Of a DNA stretch of 64,000 bases, positions 9,230 through 20,567 are shown in pieces. The stretch covers positions 480,901-544,900 of the forward strand of contig NW_015961951.1 in assembly GCF_000497045.1 (NCBI RefSeq), read 5' to 3'. Source of the DNA: Kalmanozyma brasiliensis GHG001 (taxonomy: Eukaryota; Basidiomycota; Ustilaginomycetes; Ustilaginales). The position numbers and the translations under genes are program-made. The notes under the pieces were generated by a model, which saw only the letters and a list, made by a program, of their open reading frames with translations, did not search any database and was not told the DNA's origin. Position 1 is the stretch's first letter, and every line of letters starts with the position of its first letter.

Positions 9230-12200
9230 CTGCCATCCCGCTGCTTACGGGCCAGATCTTCACGCCCCGCGACGTTCTGCCGCTGGGACTGGCAAGCTCA
9301 CCCATCCATGCGCCTGCTTCGCTCGCACGCTTTGACGATCTTCAGGCACACTCTACGGGTATCAATAACACGCTTCAGGGCAAGTCGGCTATGCTGGACG
9401 ACGATCGTGATCACCGTAGGGCTGCAGCGTCGACAAGCAGGGGTCCTCTTGGCTGCAGCGCAGGTAGCGACCGCAAGATGCACGAAGCATGCGGTCGTTC
9501 ATGGCCCCTTCAGAGGAGAGGAGGAAAGTGTTGGTCTCGGCGACTTTGACTCGCAACGCGTCAGACGCGCTGGCCTGGAAGGGAAGCACTTAGGCACGAG
9601 GGCACACCGAGCCGCAACAAAAATCGTGCATATTTCGCCGAGCCTCCCTCGTCCCTCGCCGCTTGCGAGCATCCATCCCCTCGAAAGCTCATCATCGCAG
9701 CGCCAACCGAAGGGCGCCGATTCCCTTCGCTTCCATCGTTGGTGGCAACGAGACGATCGACCATGCTTTTGCGGCAGGAACAGGGGCAAAGAAAGTTCAT
9801 CGCAGATCAGGAGCGATGCACGTCGGTCGGCTACAGTAGGCTGTGACTGGTTGCTTTGTTGGCACTTCTTGGCAGTCGAATCGGAAACCCGTGCCTGCAT
9901 GGGAGTGCGATCTCTCGATCTGTGGCCCGATCGGCTTACCAGAAGCAACTTTTGTCGGCCTCCATTTTTCGCTCGACTTTTGTATCGGATTTTCATCTGA
10001 TTCCAAAAACAAAGCTGAGTCGAAGAGGGTCCTCTTTGGATTGCCGCGGAGCAAGGGTCCAAAAAAGCTGAGTCGATCCCTCATCATCTCGATCAAGAAC
10101 AGCACGATGTCGCGCGATCGACGGAGCGTATCGAGCCGGTGCCGACGACAGCAAGTCGCTCGTGACGTTCTCGACCGCTTCTCATCACGTCCTTGTAGCC
10201 TTGCGCGTTGATGCCGCAACGCTTCCAGATCGCAAAAGTGCTCCACGGGCTCCACCTTCCTCTCTTACCATACGAGATGTGGGCACGCTTGACGGTGGAA
10301 GCCGTACTCTGGGGCTCGACGATAACAAGGCTCACCGCAGGGCTTAATTGGTGACGGAGCGTCTGGCAGACAGAACACCGACGATGGTCATAGAAGGGTC
10401 CCAAAGAGCGTCCGGCGGGAAGCGCGGCTGCGGGTGTGGCTCGGTCTCGATGCGAACGCAGGCCACATGCTGGCTCTTGATACGGAGTCGCTGTTGTCTC
10501 GATCGATCATTGTTCTGAGCAGCAGCAGGCTCATTTGCGAGAAGTGACGGCAGACACGTCTCGAGAAGAAAGCAATATGCCGGCGTTACCCTTGCCGAGG
10601 TGGGCCCCACGATGACTCGAAAAAAATATCGATGAACACGTTGTGTTTGTAACTCCGTCCAATTCGATGAGGCCATCATCGTCGTTCAACTCGTCGGACA
10701 GAAGCCACGATGGACCATCTTGGTACATACCGGATGGTCAGCCAGAATGGTCATACGTGCTTACAAAACGGTACGGACGGGATGATGGCGCCTGTACCAG
10801 ATGCACGCGAATGCAAGCCCGGAACATTTATCGAACCCTGGCTTGCAGCTTTGCAGGCGGAAATAGTGCACGAATGCGTAGGAGTGCGTCGCAGAGCTGT
10901 CATCCGAGCCTGGTTCGGCCTCCTCATTCGAACGAGTCACTGATCTCGGATATTCGTCGCGGCTCTACGATGATCTACGGCGGATGCATGAAGCTTCGTC
11001 CAGCTCAAAATTGCTCGTTTTTCAGGCCAAGTAGTTGTCACCGGCTCAGAGAGGGGGCCCCAATGCATCGGCGTCTATCGAGGGCATCAGGAGGAGAGAT
11101 GATAGCCTCGATGATGTCGCCATTCTTCTTGACGAGCGGAATTAGCCGATATGTGAATCTCGCGCATCTCTTCCGCCTCGAGAGCTGCACGAACAAAGGG
11201 AAAAAAGTCGCGAGCGAACGAACACGTGGAAAGTCGCCCGGTTTGAAGACCGAGCTTAGGCCCGTCTGCTCCTCGTCGTCCCCCTCCCCTTCACACCTCC
11301 AGCGGCCTTGCTGATAGCACAGCCAAGTCATACATCTTTCGCGAAGCATGCTTTCGGATAAGAAGAAGAAAGGCAGAGGCACGACGGAAGCTCAGCAGCA
11401 ACGGGCTGTTTGATCGAGAGAATTATCGCCAAGAAGCGACCTGCGGAGCGGAGTGCAGTATCCAGTTTGGACACGCTCCCCGCGGCTGTCCTGTTGTGCC
11501 TGACCCCGACCCCGCCTCGTCTATCACATTCCACTTTCGTCGTCAATCAGCATACGAGTCACACACCTCTTCCATCTCATCATGTTCGCACTCCGCCTGG
11601 CATTGCTCATCTATGCTGTCCCTACCACCGCGATATGTTGATCTAGCCGAGCTCGGCCCCTTTCACTTTCCCTCGCAACTGGCATGAACCCCTGCGAAGT
11701 CTCCGCCCTTTGTTCCTCGAGCGTCTTTCACCTTCTTCTCGCTCAGCACTGTCAACTGTAGTCCGATTGTGACGTGGACCCTAGACGGTGGCGAGCCTGT
11801 ATCTCCGCCTCCGTTGGGATCAGCGTTACCCGAGTTCATGGCTCCCTTCGAAAAAGCCGTCTAGATCGGCTAATTTATTTCACCCCTCGCCATCATCCCG
11901 CCATTGGAGCTTTGCCATTGTCGTGCTCACATGTGCTCATTGCATTACGGAACGCTTAGTCCCGATCAGCAACCTCAAAGACCTGTCCGCTTCCGCAGGA
12001 GAGGAAGTGAGCGGAAGAAGAAAGAAGACCAAGTCGGCGGGTGCGGAGCGTGTTGTACTCAGGAGAGGTGTCAGTATTTGGCCGAGTCACGATTCCACGC
12101 GGACCGGTGTATGACAGCTGCCACGTTTCTCTGCACCGATGCTGCCGATGTCCTTCCTGACTCAGTGCCTGCGAAGACCGAGCTCGCCGTGCCCAATTCC

Positions 12201-12538
12201 GCACTGACCGTTCCTCGCCCGTGGTGTATGACTCTGAACGCCATCTCGCGGAATTGCCCCCTCCTCCCTGGCGTATATAGTCTCGGCAATGAGATTGTTG
12301 TCATCGCCGCCCGTCCTCAATTGTCAATCACACGTCACATGCCCAACTCCTTCCATTGAGGAGAGGATCGTCATCAATACCCTGACCTGTTCGCCTGCTC
12401 CATCACCCGCCACCCTTGTTTCTCCCTACTGCCACCTTCTCGTCCGCCGTGTCGACACATCTGAAGACACCACGATCCGCAGCACCAGCCTTGTCACCGC
12501 CAAAAAGCTCTAGACTAAGCGCCGTTGCAGCGAACAAA
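9230..12538. other. Long gene-poor region upstream of the arrestin-like gene
   Basis: I support no complete gene in these 3.3 kb. On the minus strand, 9560-10680 shows several protein-like runs in different frames (for example MRDRLSFFGPLLRGNPKR near 10080 and SQHVACVRIETEPHPQPRF near 10470). This may be a decayed or multi-exon gene that I could not assemble. From about 11300 to 12538 nothing protein-like stands out; it is probably promoter and 5' leader for the downstream gene. Confidence 0.35.
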
Positions 12539-14008
12539 ATGATGGAGCTCTCGGTTGACGTCCACTCGACCGACGTCTTCCTCTTTCCCTCCAAAAAGCA
12601 GCGTCAACAGCCGTCGTCCGATGCATTGCTGTCACCATCAACCTCATCCTCATCTTCATCGAGACTGACGCCATCTCCCTCGTCATCCTACACCACCGCA
12701 ACCCCGAACCACGACGGCGAGTCCCCCGCCTACAGCGAGATTGAAGACATGACGGCGTTCACCTCGACCAAGCTGTCCAACGACGACCATGCGATCCTGT
12801 ATGCCTACGTTGAGATTAAGATCCCCGCCTCGTCCTCCTCCCCCACCTCCTCTCGCATCCGCAACCGCCTAAAGAGCCTAACACTGACGCTGTCGGGTCA
12901 CGAGAGCATCTCCTTCCCGCGTGGGGGTATGGAGGCGAACCGCACCTACTACGACGAGAAATCCATCGACGAGGCGCTCTCCATCACCTACTTCGAGCCG
13001 GGCCGTACGTATCGGTTCGAACGAAGCTTTTTTGTAGACCACGACACGGCGCCGTTCCAACGCAGTAGCTGGGGGGTCAACAACCAACGACTTGTCGCCA
13101 AAGCGACATTCCACGGGTTGCTGTCCAAAACCTTGACGGCAACAAGGAAGGTCTACTTCATCGACTGCCATAACGATGAGGGCAACGAGATGATTGTTTT
13201 CGACAAGGACGTTCGTACGCACGCTGACGGGTTGGGGCCGTTCAGCCTGAGGAACCGGTCGGAGGTGTTTACCGTCGGTGGGTACCTGCGGACCAGTCTC
13301 GATCTGCTCAGCCCACTCGAAGGGGTGACGATCGTAGGATTGCGAGCGAGCGTCGAGATGCGTACCACGTTGACCTCGCGTGTCACTCGCAAAGGGTACA
13401 TCGAAACCGTCCATCCGAAAAAAGTTCCCTTCCTCTCCCTCGACCGCAGGCAAGTGGCCGAGCTCATGGCGACCAAGAAGCTCCAGGGTGGTGGCGAGGG
13501 TGTCGCACCCAACGGAGACACCTACCCCGCTCTCGAAGTGACCTCCCGCCTACCAGACGATAACCACATCCGACCCTCCACCGTGGCGGACAACGACGCA
13601 GCCGTCCGCTTCCGCAACTACCTCGACTACGAGATCGACTTTATCGACGGCGAGCTGCCTCCCGCGGGTGGCGAGGAGAGGGAGATGATCTATGTGGACG
13701 GGCAGAAGATGAAGCGGTTCCACGTGTCGATTCCAGTGTTCATCTCTTCGTGCGGATGCAGGCCGGACTCGTTGAGTCTGCCGTCGTACGCCTGCGAGGA
13801 CCCGATGCCCGCCCAGTGCGTCCGGGAGAGGAGGCAAGAAGCAGAGGCTCTGCACGACAGGCAGCGGGACAAAGGCGCATTTCCTTGCATCTGCACGTTT
13901 ACCCTCGAGAGCCTGTTGGAGGTCGAAAAGGTTTCCCAGGCCACACCGAGGGGTAGCCAGGGTTTGGACGAGGGGGATTTTCTGCCTAGGTACAAGTCGA
14001 GGGAGTGA
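12539..14008 (+). CDS. Arrestin-like domain protein
   Basis: The product is 489 residues from the ATG at 12539 (an adjacent ATG at 12542 is equivalent). The frame is open further upstream only through non-ATG codons. The N-terminus MMELSVDVHSTDVFLF is the first arrestin strand. A Ser-rich loop, an N-domain (LTLTLSGHESISFPRGG; EPGRTYRFERSFFV) and a C-domain (FTVGGYLRTSLDLLSPLEGV; GLRASVEMRTTLTSRV) follow. The end contains FHVSIPVFISSCGCRPDS and LPSYACEDP, close to the LPxY-type signatures of fungal alpha-arrestins. Such proteins usually act as adaptors for Rsp5-type ubiquitin ligases in endocytosis of transporters; that role is inferred from the family. There is no intron and no transmembrane segment. 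Confidence 0.7.
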   Translation: MMELSVDVHSTDVFLFPSKKQRQQPSSDALLSPSTSSSSSSRLTPSPSSSYTTATPNHDGESPAYSEIEDMTAFTSTKLSNDDHAILYAYVEIKIPASSSSPTSSRIRNRLKSLTLTLSGHESISFPRGGMEANRTYYDEKSIDEALSITYFEPGRTYRFERSFFVDHDTAPFQRSSWGVNNQRLVAKATFHGLLSKTLTATRKVYFIDCHNDEGNEMIVFDKDVRTHADGLGPFSLRNRSEVFTVGGYLRTSLDLLSPLEGVTIVGLRASVEMRTTLTSRVTRKGYIETVHPKKVPFLSLDRRQVAELMATKKLQGGGEGVAPNGDTYPALEVTSRLPDDNHIRPSTVADNDAAVRFRNYLDYEIDFIDGELPPAGGEEREMIYVDGQKMKRFHVSIPVFISSCGCRPDSLSLPSYACEDPMPAQCVRERRQEAEALHDRQRDKGAFPCICTFTLESLLEVEKVSQATPRGSQGLDEGDFLPRYKSRE

Positions 14009-14526
14009 TCGGGTCAATCATTGAAGGGGAAGGCGAAAAGGGAAGGAGACCGCCGACAAAGCCAGTGGCTTGTTTGCCGAGATCATGTATGGTATACCCA
14101 AAAGAGCGTCTCCTCACTGGCAAAGTAGACTTGTACCTCCCACACCTTGCTTGCTGTTGACGTCTGAAATGCTCGGTCCGGGCATTATGAAGTGAGATCT
14201 CATGTGAACCTGATCGTCGATCTCAGTGTACCAAGGTGCAGTCGACGAGTGGCAGCGGTGGCCAGCGGCTCCTCGCTGCAGCGGCAGAAACCACGACTTC
14301 ATCTCGTGTCTGAGCTTGGACCTCATCCTCCCACTCGTTTTCCCCATTGTCCCACTCCTGCTCATGCACGTTCAAATCGAACCTTGCGGTCCAAGCGTCA
14401 CCCTCGCCGCCATCATCGCAACCTTCGCCTCCAATACAACTCGCTCATTTCCTGATCGATCATGCTCCAAAAAGCGCGAGGAGCATCTCCTCGTCATTCC
14501 GCATCGTCTGGAAGCAAAAAATCGCG
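14009..14526. other. Intergenic between arrestin-like gene and tRNA-Gln
   Basis: About 0.5 kb holds the 3' flank of the arrestin-like gene and the 3' side of the minus-strand tRNA. No protein-like ORF is seen. Confidence 0.4.
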
Positions 14527-14532
14527 AAAAAA
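14527..14532 (-). terminator. RNA polymerase III T-run for tRNA-Gln
   Basis: Six A residues on the plus strand give a T6 run on the minus strand directly at the 3' end of the tRNA-Gln gene, as expected for a Pol III terminator. A second T6 lies about 10 bases further on. Confidence 0.7.
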
Positions 14533-14637
14533 GGTCGTACCGGGATTCGAACCCGGGGCAAGAGAAATTTGGACTTAACGCTCAAACCTTTAAGCGCTTA
14601 TCAAAATCTCCTAAGTTGACCACTACTCCATACAACC
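14532..14637 (-). tRNA. tRNA-Gln(TTG) with a 34-nt intron
   Basis: The folded minus strand gives a complete cloverleaf. The acceptor is GGTTGTA/TACGACC with one G-U pair, the D stem GAGT/ACTT, and the anticodon stem GGAGA/TCTCT. The T arm is CCGGG-TTCGAAT-CCCGG (a perfect B box), with U73 as discriminator, as in yeast tRNA-Gln. The anticodon TTG is at 14604-14602 (loop TTTTGA then T). A 34-base intron (14567-14600) sits one base 3' of the anticodon, the canonical position. Its 3' part contains CCAAAT, which can pair with the anticodon loop as eukaryotic tRNA introns do. Mature length is 72 with the discriminator. Confidence 0.93.
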
Positions 14638-17600
14638 CAGTTTGGCCAGCAGACCGGCCAATGCGTACATATCAGTTGCTGCTGTTCAGTAGATCTCGCC
14701 CTCATGTTTCCACCTCTCTCGTACTTTTGTCGCTCCCACATGCCCCGATGCAGCCCTCCTTAGCCACTTCATCGTCTCTGCCGGTAAAATGGTCATGGGC
14801 ATAGCAGTGACATCTGCTTGAGCAGAGGAAGTCGTGCCTGGGTCATCGTGCAAAGCTCCCACGTGAGCAACAAGGAGGGGTGTGGCAGCAAGGAGCGCGG
14901 AGGAGTCGACCGAGGATCGACCGAATCGTCAGCGTCCGTATTGCATTTGCCACACCTTGCTTTATCGGAGCGTCAAAAGCGGAGAGACGGTGATGGTAGC
15001 TCCCTGCTCCTGCGCACAGACAAAGGTGCTTTCTTCACACAGCGAGAACGATACCGTACGACGGTGTCGCTCGGGGGAATATGCGTTGTTGGACAAGGCG
15101 AAAGGGGGACGGGCGGCGAGACTTCGGTCAGATTCCAAGATGGGTTGAGGTGGAGTTGGGTTGAGGTGGAGTCGAGGTTGTGTATCGTCGAACCAGATTT
15201 GAGACTGCCTGCCTGGAAGCGTAGCTGCACGTGGTCAGGTGCGCACTAGGCTGTGCAGCGTCTTCCGACCCAGAACGTCGCCATTCGAGAGAGCGAGAGA
15301 GGGTCACTTTGAAGCAGCGTCAGGCGGCGTCAACCCCAGACGAGCTCTCTCCGGCAAGATTCAGAGCCGAGTGCTCGAAGCTGATCCTCATAGGCGCACG
15401 ACAGGCTCGGCACCACTTCCTGACGCGGGATCAACACTCGCTTCCTTACGCGGTCAGCTGATCCCTCCTCGCCAGCTCGAACCCCGCTGGTTCTGAAGAG
15501 CGATCAAGGGCGAGATTTGCGGGGCATCTCTCGAATGGAACCCCCAAAGCTTATTGACTTCGCTCTTCTCGATGTTGCGGAGAACTCCTTTGTTGTTCTG
15601 CCCCTTCTGAAGCAGGTGCAGGCGGACTGCGTCCATCCAAAGCGGGGCCAAGGAGGCTTGATGTTCTGGGCACCGGTGTCTGCCTTGGAGTTGTCGGCGA
15701 GCGCAATTCGCCGCGTCCTGGGGAAGGCTTGACCGGCAACTTTATCACAACATACCACCTGTTCTTCCCGGGGCAGATCGAATCAGAGCCACAAGGTCGC
15801 GCGCATCGACTGGCTTAGCTGTCACAACACGTTCGCTTCCATCCCATCCGCCAAACTCAGGAGGCGCGGACGGAGGTGAAGTTTGCCGGCATGAACGGCG
15901 GATCTCCCCGCAAAAATGGGGGGGAGATTGCCGATGGATTCCCAAAGGGTCGTCACGTTCGAGAGCGAGCGCGGGGGAGTGCGTCGGCGAGCCAAATCAC
16001 CGAGCTCTTACCCCATCCCGGTCGCCTGTCGACGGTCAACATGGCCGTCTTACGCACACCGATGGCGACATCTCTCTTATCGACGTAAACGACGCGCGTA
16101 TGCTGGGGCGACGAGGAGGTGGAAGAGCCGGCTACATGGTCAACCGGCAAGTTGGCGCCTGAATGGCGTGCCGGTCGGAGACTTTCGGAAGGTGACCAGC
16201 CGAGAGGTGTCACCGGCGTGTCGCGCGCCAAGGAGCGTGTTAAATCAGAATGCTGTCAGACCAAATGCTACGCGAAGATTGACGCGACCCGCAAGCTCGA
16301 CGCATGCCCACGCACACCGGAGTTGGGCAGAGTCTAGATTTTCGGTTTCATTCTGCATGGCTTTGACGGCTGGTCGGCATTGGAAGCACGGCTAGCATCG
16401 GTCCGGTCCCCTCAAGCCTTCCCCGCGGATAGTCGATCGCGCTGAATGTCAATGAATGACCCGCCAGGTTGGATCTTGGCTCGATAAGGTTGATCGATCA
16501 TGTGAGGCGGAGTGCATGTAGCCAGGCCTGGTTTCACGATGAAGTGCTTTCCGCTACCAGGCACTTGTCAAGACGGCAGCAGCGTTTGGTCTGCTTACGC
16601 TGCGTCGACGACGTTGCGACACAGACATCGGCTCTCGCTCCCTGATGACGCTGACGATGAGTGTTCGGGTCGATGCACCAGATGGCGCTCAACAGGACTC
16701 GACGGTGAGACACAGCCAGCTTGTCGGACTAGGCGGTGAGACTGCGGGGAAGGCCAAGTTTTGGACGGCACCCTGCATAACGAGGCCTTCGAGAAGCACT
16801 ATAAGCACTAGAACAGAAACGCAGGCACCGCTCGCCTCACACCTCTATCGATCTGAACCTATGACGACTTGAAGGCGCAGTGAAGGTTACCGTCAAGTAA
16901 CACTATCTCTACCGCGGTTGAGAGAACCCGCACCTGGGTAGCGCCAAGGTCATCGGTGAACGACGAGGTGACCGCCGTTTGAAGGGCCTACGATGGACCA
17001 CCAGCCGCGACGAAAGTTGCCGCTTTCAAGAGTGGCAACCACCATCCGAGGCGGCTAGTTGAGCTTCACGCGCCGCATTCGCTCGCTTCGCATCTTTGAC
17101 GTGCTGCGCCATCTGAGCGATCCGAGCCCCGGGCGGGGTAAGAATTGGCACCTGAAAGCGGGTCGCGATGGCGAACCAAATTGCGGGGGAATTTCGACCT
17201 TTCACGCATCAGGCGCAAACGAGCGAGATAAGCGCGCAAGGCGATCCGCCGCATGCTCAGGGGGACGCCATGGTCGCATCGATGCTCGCGATCAGGGGAC
17301 AATGCCACCATGGCGAGATGTAATGTGAAAGCAAAGCGGGCTCGCTCGGACGTCTCCGGCTGGCGTGACCAAGATACGACAAGGCGCAACACCCGGGGAC
17401 TTGATAAATCCACAAGCCTAGACCAACACCCGCCTTGCCCTGCAAGGGGCCGGTCCGCCTAGTCGCCTTCAGGGGGTACACGCAATCAAGCCACCAGGAA
17501 TGTGCAAGCCCCTCGCTCCAAGTCCAGTCCAGCTCTTCGGAAAGATAAGCCGGCGCTGAGACGCAAGAGCGGACCTGGCTCGGTGCGATCCGTCCGATAA

Positions 17601-19828
17601 TGGTCACTAATTGGCGGGAGAAAAAGAACAAGGATGAAAAATTTCCGATGCGCGTGTCGTTCCCAAAGTGACGGCCCACGGGGGAGGAAGAGAGATCTGG
17701 ACGATCATCACGCAAGAAAAAGGAGCAGTCTCGGTCGGGCAGCCGCAGGAACAATAAGCCACAAATTCGACGTGAGCTGAGCTGACGCTGACGCTAGAAG
17801 ATATTAAATAATAGCGACGCGGCGTGACGCACAAGCTTGACAACGATGTGCCGTGTCTTCCGTGGAGAAGACCAGCAAGAGGCTGTTGACTCTTGCGATA
17901 GAAGGGTGTGCATGCGAGCGTCGACAGGCGAGGTTTCTGACGCCGACAGTGCTCATTGTCTGTGCGACCACGTTCAGAAGCCAGGTGCTCTGCGGTCGGC
18001 AAACGTCGAGCTCGACAGTCAAAATTTCTCTCAGTTGATATCGATTACACCGCACAGAGCGCTGGCACGCAAGCCCGCGAGCTTATCTTTGCGGGTGATC
18101 ATCCGTATCGAGGTCCATCCGTTGAGCGCCACTTCTGAGGTCAAGCGAGCGCATCGGAACGGAAAAGCGTCGATGACGGCAAAAACGTGCATAGGCGAGC
18201 GTGACTGGCACCTCGCTTGGATAGGAATGGCGAGCAACTCGAATCTGGCAGAAGCGAGATTGGTTCTACCGGTAACGGCGACCAACTTTGCAAATGACAG
18301 CGCATCATCGACGACGACACGTTGGACAAGGCGATCGATGTTCGAGTCGCCGTAGGCACGATGCCAATCGATTGCGTTTGAGGCCTGGACAATGAGGAGT
18401 TGCATTAATCAACTTGACCCACGTTGCTGAGATAATTGCTTCGCTCATTACGCCGTGTAAGCAGCATTGTTAACCATGGAGCTGTAGCTGCTCCTGCCAG
18501 CCTAGCACCAAAGCTCAATGGCAAGAGTTTCCACGAACGCAGGTACGAGCGGATGAACTAGAGCAATAGAGCGACGAATGGCAGAATTGCGATGGTGGTC
18601 GTACCGACGTTGCAAAGTTCAGCCGATGATGTACGTGGTGACAACGTGCCAGAATGCGAAATGCTCCGAAGAAGCGAGCAGCCTGACACAGATTGATTGG
18701 AAGTTGGGGCCGAACTCATGCCGCGGGTCGACCGACGTGCATGCCATTGTATCTGGCTCCTAGGCGACAGCGGAGTGACATGAGATCCAATGATGCTTTC
18801 TAAACTGGGGTTTCATTGTTGGTGCAAAGTTTTGTCCGACAAGACGTTTGTCGATCGAGCGAGAACGTGGATGCAAAGCAGGCTTGGCTTGGCTCGGCCC
18901 TGTTCTGTTCCTGAGTATGGAGCTGATGACGCGGTTCTAACGAGGATGTCAACACGCGGACCGGTCAAGCCTGAGAGAGCACACACAGCCTTGCACCCCG
19001 GTCGGTCACTTTTTTCTTCTTGTTCGCTCGGCAAATGAAAGAAGAATGACCGACGTGCGGGAGGAGCAGCAGCAGCGTGCAGCCTGCAGATCTCTTTTTG
19101 TCAAACTCAAAGTTTGGGAGGTGTCACGTCGAAACTTTGTCGCCTTTGCTTGTCAGCTTGACGCGATTTGCAGCCAAGAAAAGGAGAATGGTCAGCAAGG
19201 GTTTGAAAAATCTAGCAGCCGCGGGTTGATTGTTTGACTCTTTCAACGCCCTCGAATCTGGAGAAGAGCCGCGTCGACGTTGCGGATCAACTGACGATGC
19301 ACAACAAGGGTTCAATAGTTTGACACACTCACACGAAACTTTCCGGTCAGCAGACGCTGCTGGTGCCGTGTTGGACCAAGGCGTGATACCCCACACACAA
19401 TTCAATTCGACAGAGTCACGCTGCTCGCCTCGCCTCTTCTTTGTTTCTTTTGTTCAAATGTCCGAGATGAAGTGGGGGCGGCTCTCATGCCTTTGAATCG
19501 TCTCGTCTGCTGTCACATCATCCATCCGTTTCGAGATGACACGACGAGGGAGAGAGAGATGGCTGGATGAATTAGCTGGCCGCTCCATTGTGCTCACCGT
19601 TTCTCGATCTTCATCGCTCCTTTCGGCGCGCGAACAAAACTTTGCTCGTCTCTTCTCCTCGCCATCCGGATACGGGGTGCTGTATGTGTGGTCGTCGTTG
19701 ATCCTCAAGCCACAACATGGTGGGGGCTGTTGTCGCTCAATCGAGACCACCGAACGAGATCGACTCTGTGTGTGTGGGTGATGGGCCGGTAACTTGGAAT
19801 GGCGGTGGCTCAGCCAATCTCCGCACGC

Positions 19829-19847
19829 CTCTCTCTCTCTCTCTCTC
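19829..19847 (+). repeat. CT dinucleotide run
   Basis: An uninterrupted run of about nine CT units lies some 720 bases upstream of the Mig1/CreA ATG, within a pyrimidine-rich stretch. CT-rich tracts are common in fungal core promoters; a specific factor is not assigned. Confidence 0.8.
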
Positions 19848-19905
19848 CCGCTTTTTCCCTTGATTTAAGAGAGCGGCACCACACCGCAGTCCGCACCGCT
19901 TATCG

Positions 19906-20139
19906 ATGATTTTCCAATTTATTTTTCATAAAACCAAAATGTTGCTCCGAAGCCGGAACGAGCGAGCGAGCGAGCGAGTTTCCTCCATCCACACACATTT
20001 TCACGGCTCTGCTCAGTCAGTCACATCCTCCTCGGTCAATCACATTCTCTCCCTCTCAGCCTGGGCTCAGCTCGCAATCTTGAACCGCCGACGCTCACCC
20101 GCACCCGCACCCTCCCCCATTCCTCCTCCTCCTAACTAG
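19906..20139 (+). other. Candidate upstream ORF in the Mig1/CreA leader
   Basis: An ATG at 19906 opens a 77-codon frame ending at 20139, well before the main ATG. If transcription starts upstream of it, this would be a long uORF able to lower translation of the repressor. The peptide has no recognisable domain. The transcript start is unknown, so this is only a candidate. Confidence 0.25.
19959..19978 (+). repeat. CGAG tetranucleotide repeat (five units)
   Basis: Five perfect tandem CGAG units lie in the presumed leader of the repressor gene, inside the candidate upstream ORF. Confidence 0.85.
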
Positions 20140-20567
20140 CCCGCAATCACATCATCTCCCTCCTACCCCACTTTCACTACCCTCACCGCCATCACCATCA
20201 CTACGCCCCACTCGCACCACCATCAGCCAGTGCACTCATCATCCTGGTCATAATCTTGCGATTTTCGGCATCGCGACTCGCATTCTCTGTCCAACTCGCC
20301 TGCCCCTCGGTGATTTCCGGAGTCCCCACACTTGGAAGAGACCGACCCATCGCACCGCCTCACCTCATTTCCAGTCCATCGGCTTGCAAGCATCAGCTAT
20401 TCATATCGATCCAGCTCATCGCTTACGTCCCCGCGTTCCGCTCGCCGCTCTCCACCCTTCAACTCATATCTGGAGGAGCATCTCAATTCGAACGAGGACA
20501 GGTCTCAATTGTTCCTCTCGCCGTCCACCAGCGCTCCGGCATCATCCCAATTTGCGCTTCATACACC

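Larger units (their letters stand above)
14638..20567. other. 5.9 kb gene-poor region upstream of the Mig1/CreA gene
   Basis: No gene is supported between the tRNA and the repressor start. All ORFs are below about 175 codons. Two short ORFs have a somewhat protein-like composition (15535-15732 plus; 18031-18405 minus) but no recognisable domain and no conservation evidence. From about 19800 to 20567 the plus strand is strongly C/T-rich, as in promoter and leader regions of highly regulated fungal genes. I read the last kilobase as the promoter and 5' leader of the repressor; the rest is unexplained. Confidence 0.4.

Noticed and set aside
10643..11314. Plus-strand ORF of 223 codons
   Set aside because: Begins with TTG, composition is Ser/Arg/Pro-rich and unlike protein; no family.
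15535..15732. Plus-strand ORF of about 65 codons (MEPPKLIDFALLDVAENS...)
   Set aside because: Reads protein-like but is too short and without any recognisable feature or splice context.
18031..18405. Minus-strand ORF of 124 codons with fairly protein-like codons
   Set aside because: No domain, no partner evidence, and isolated in a gene-poor stretch; kept only as a note.
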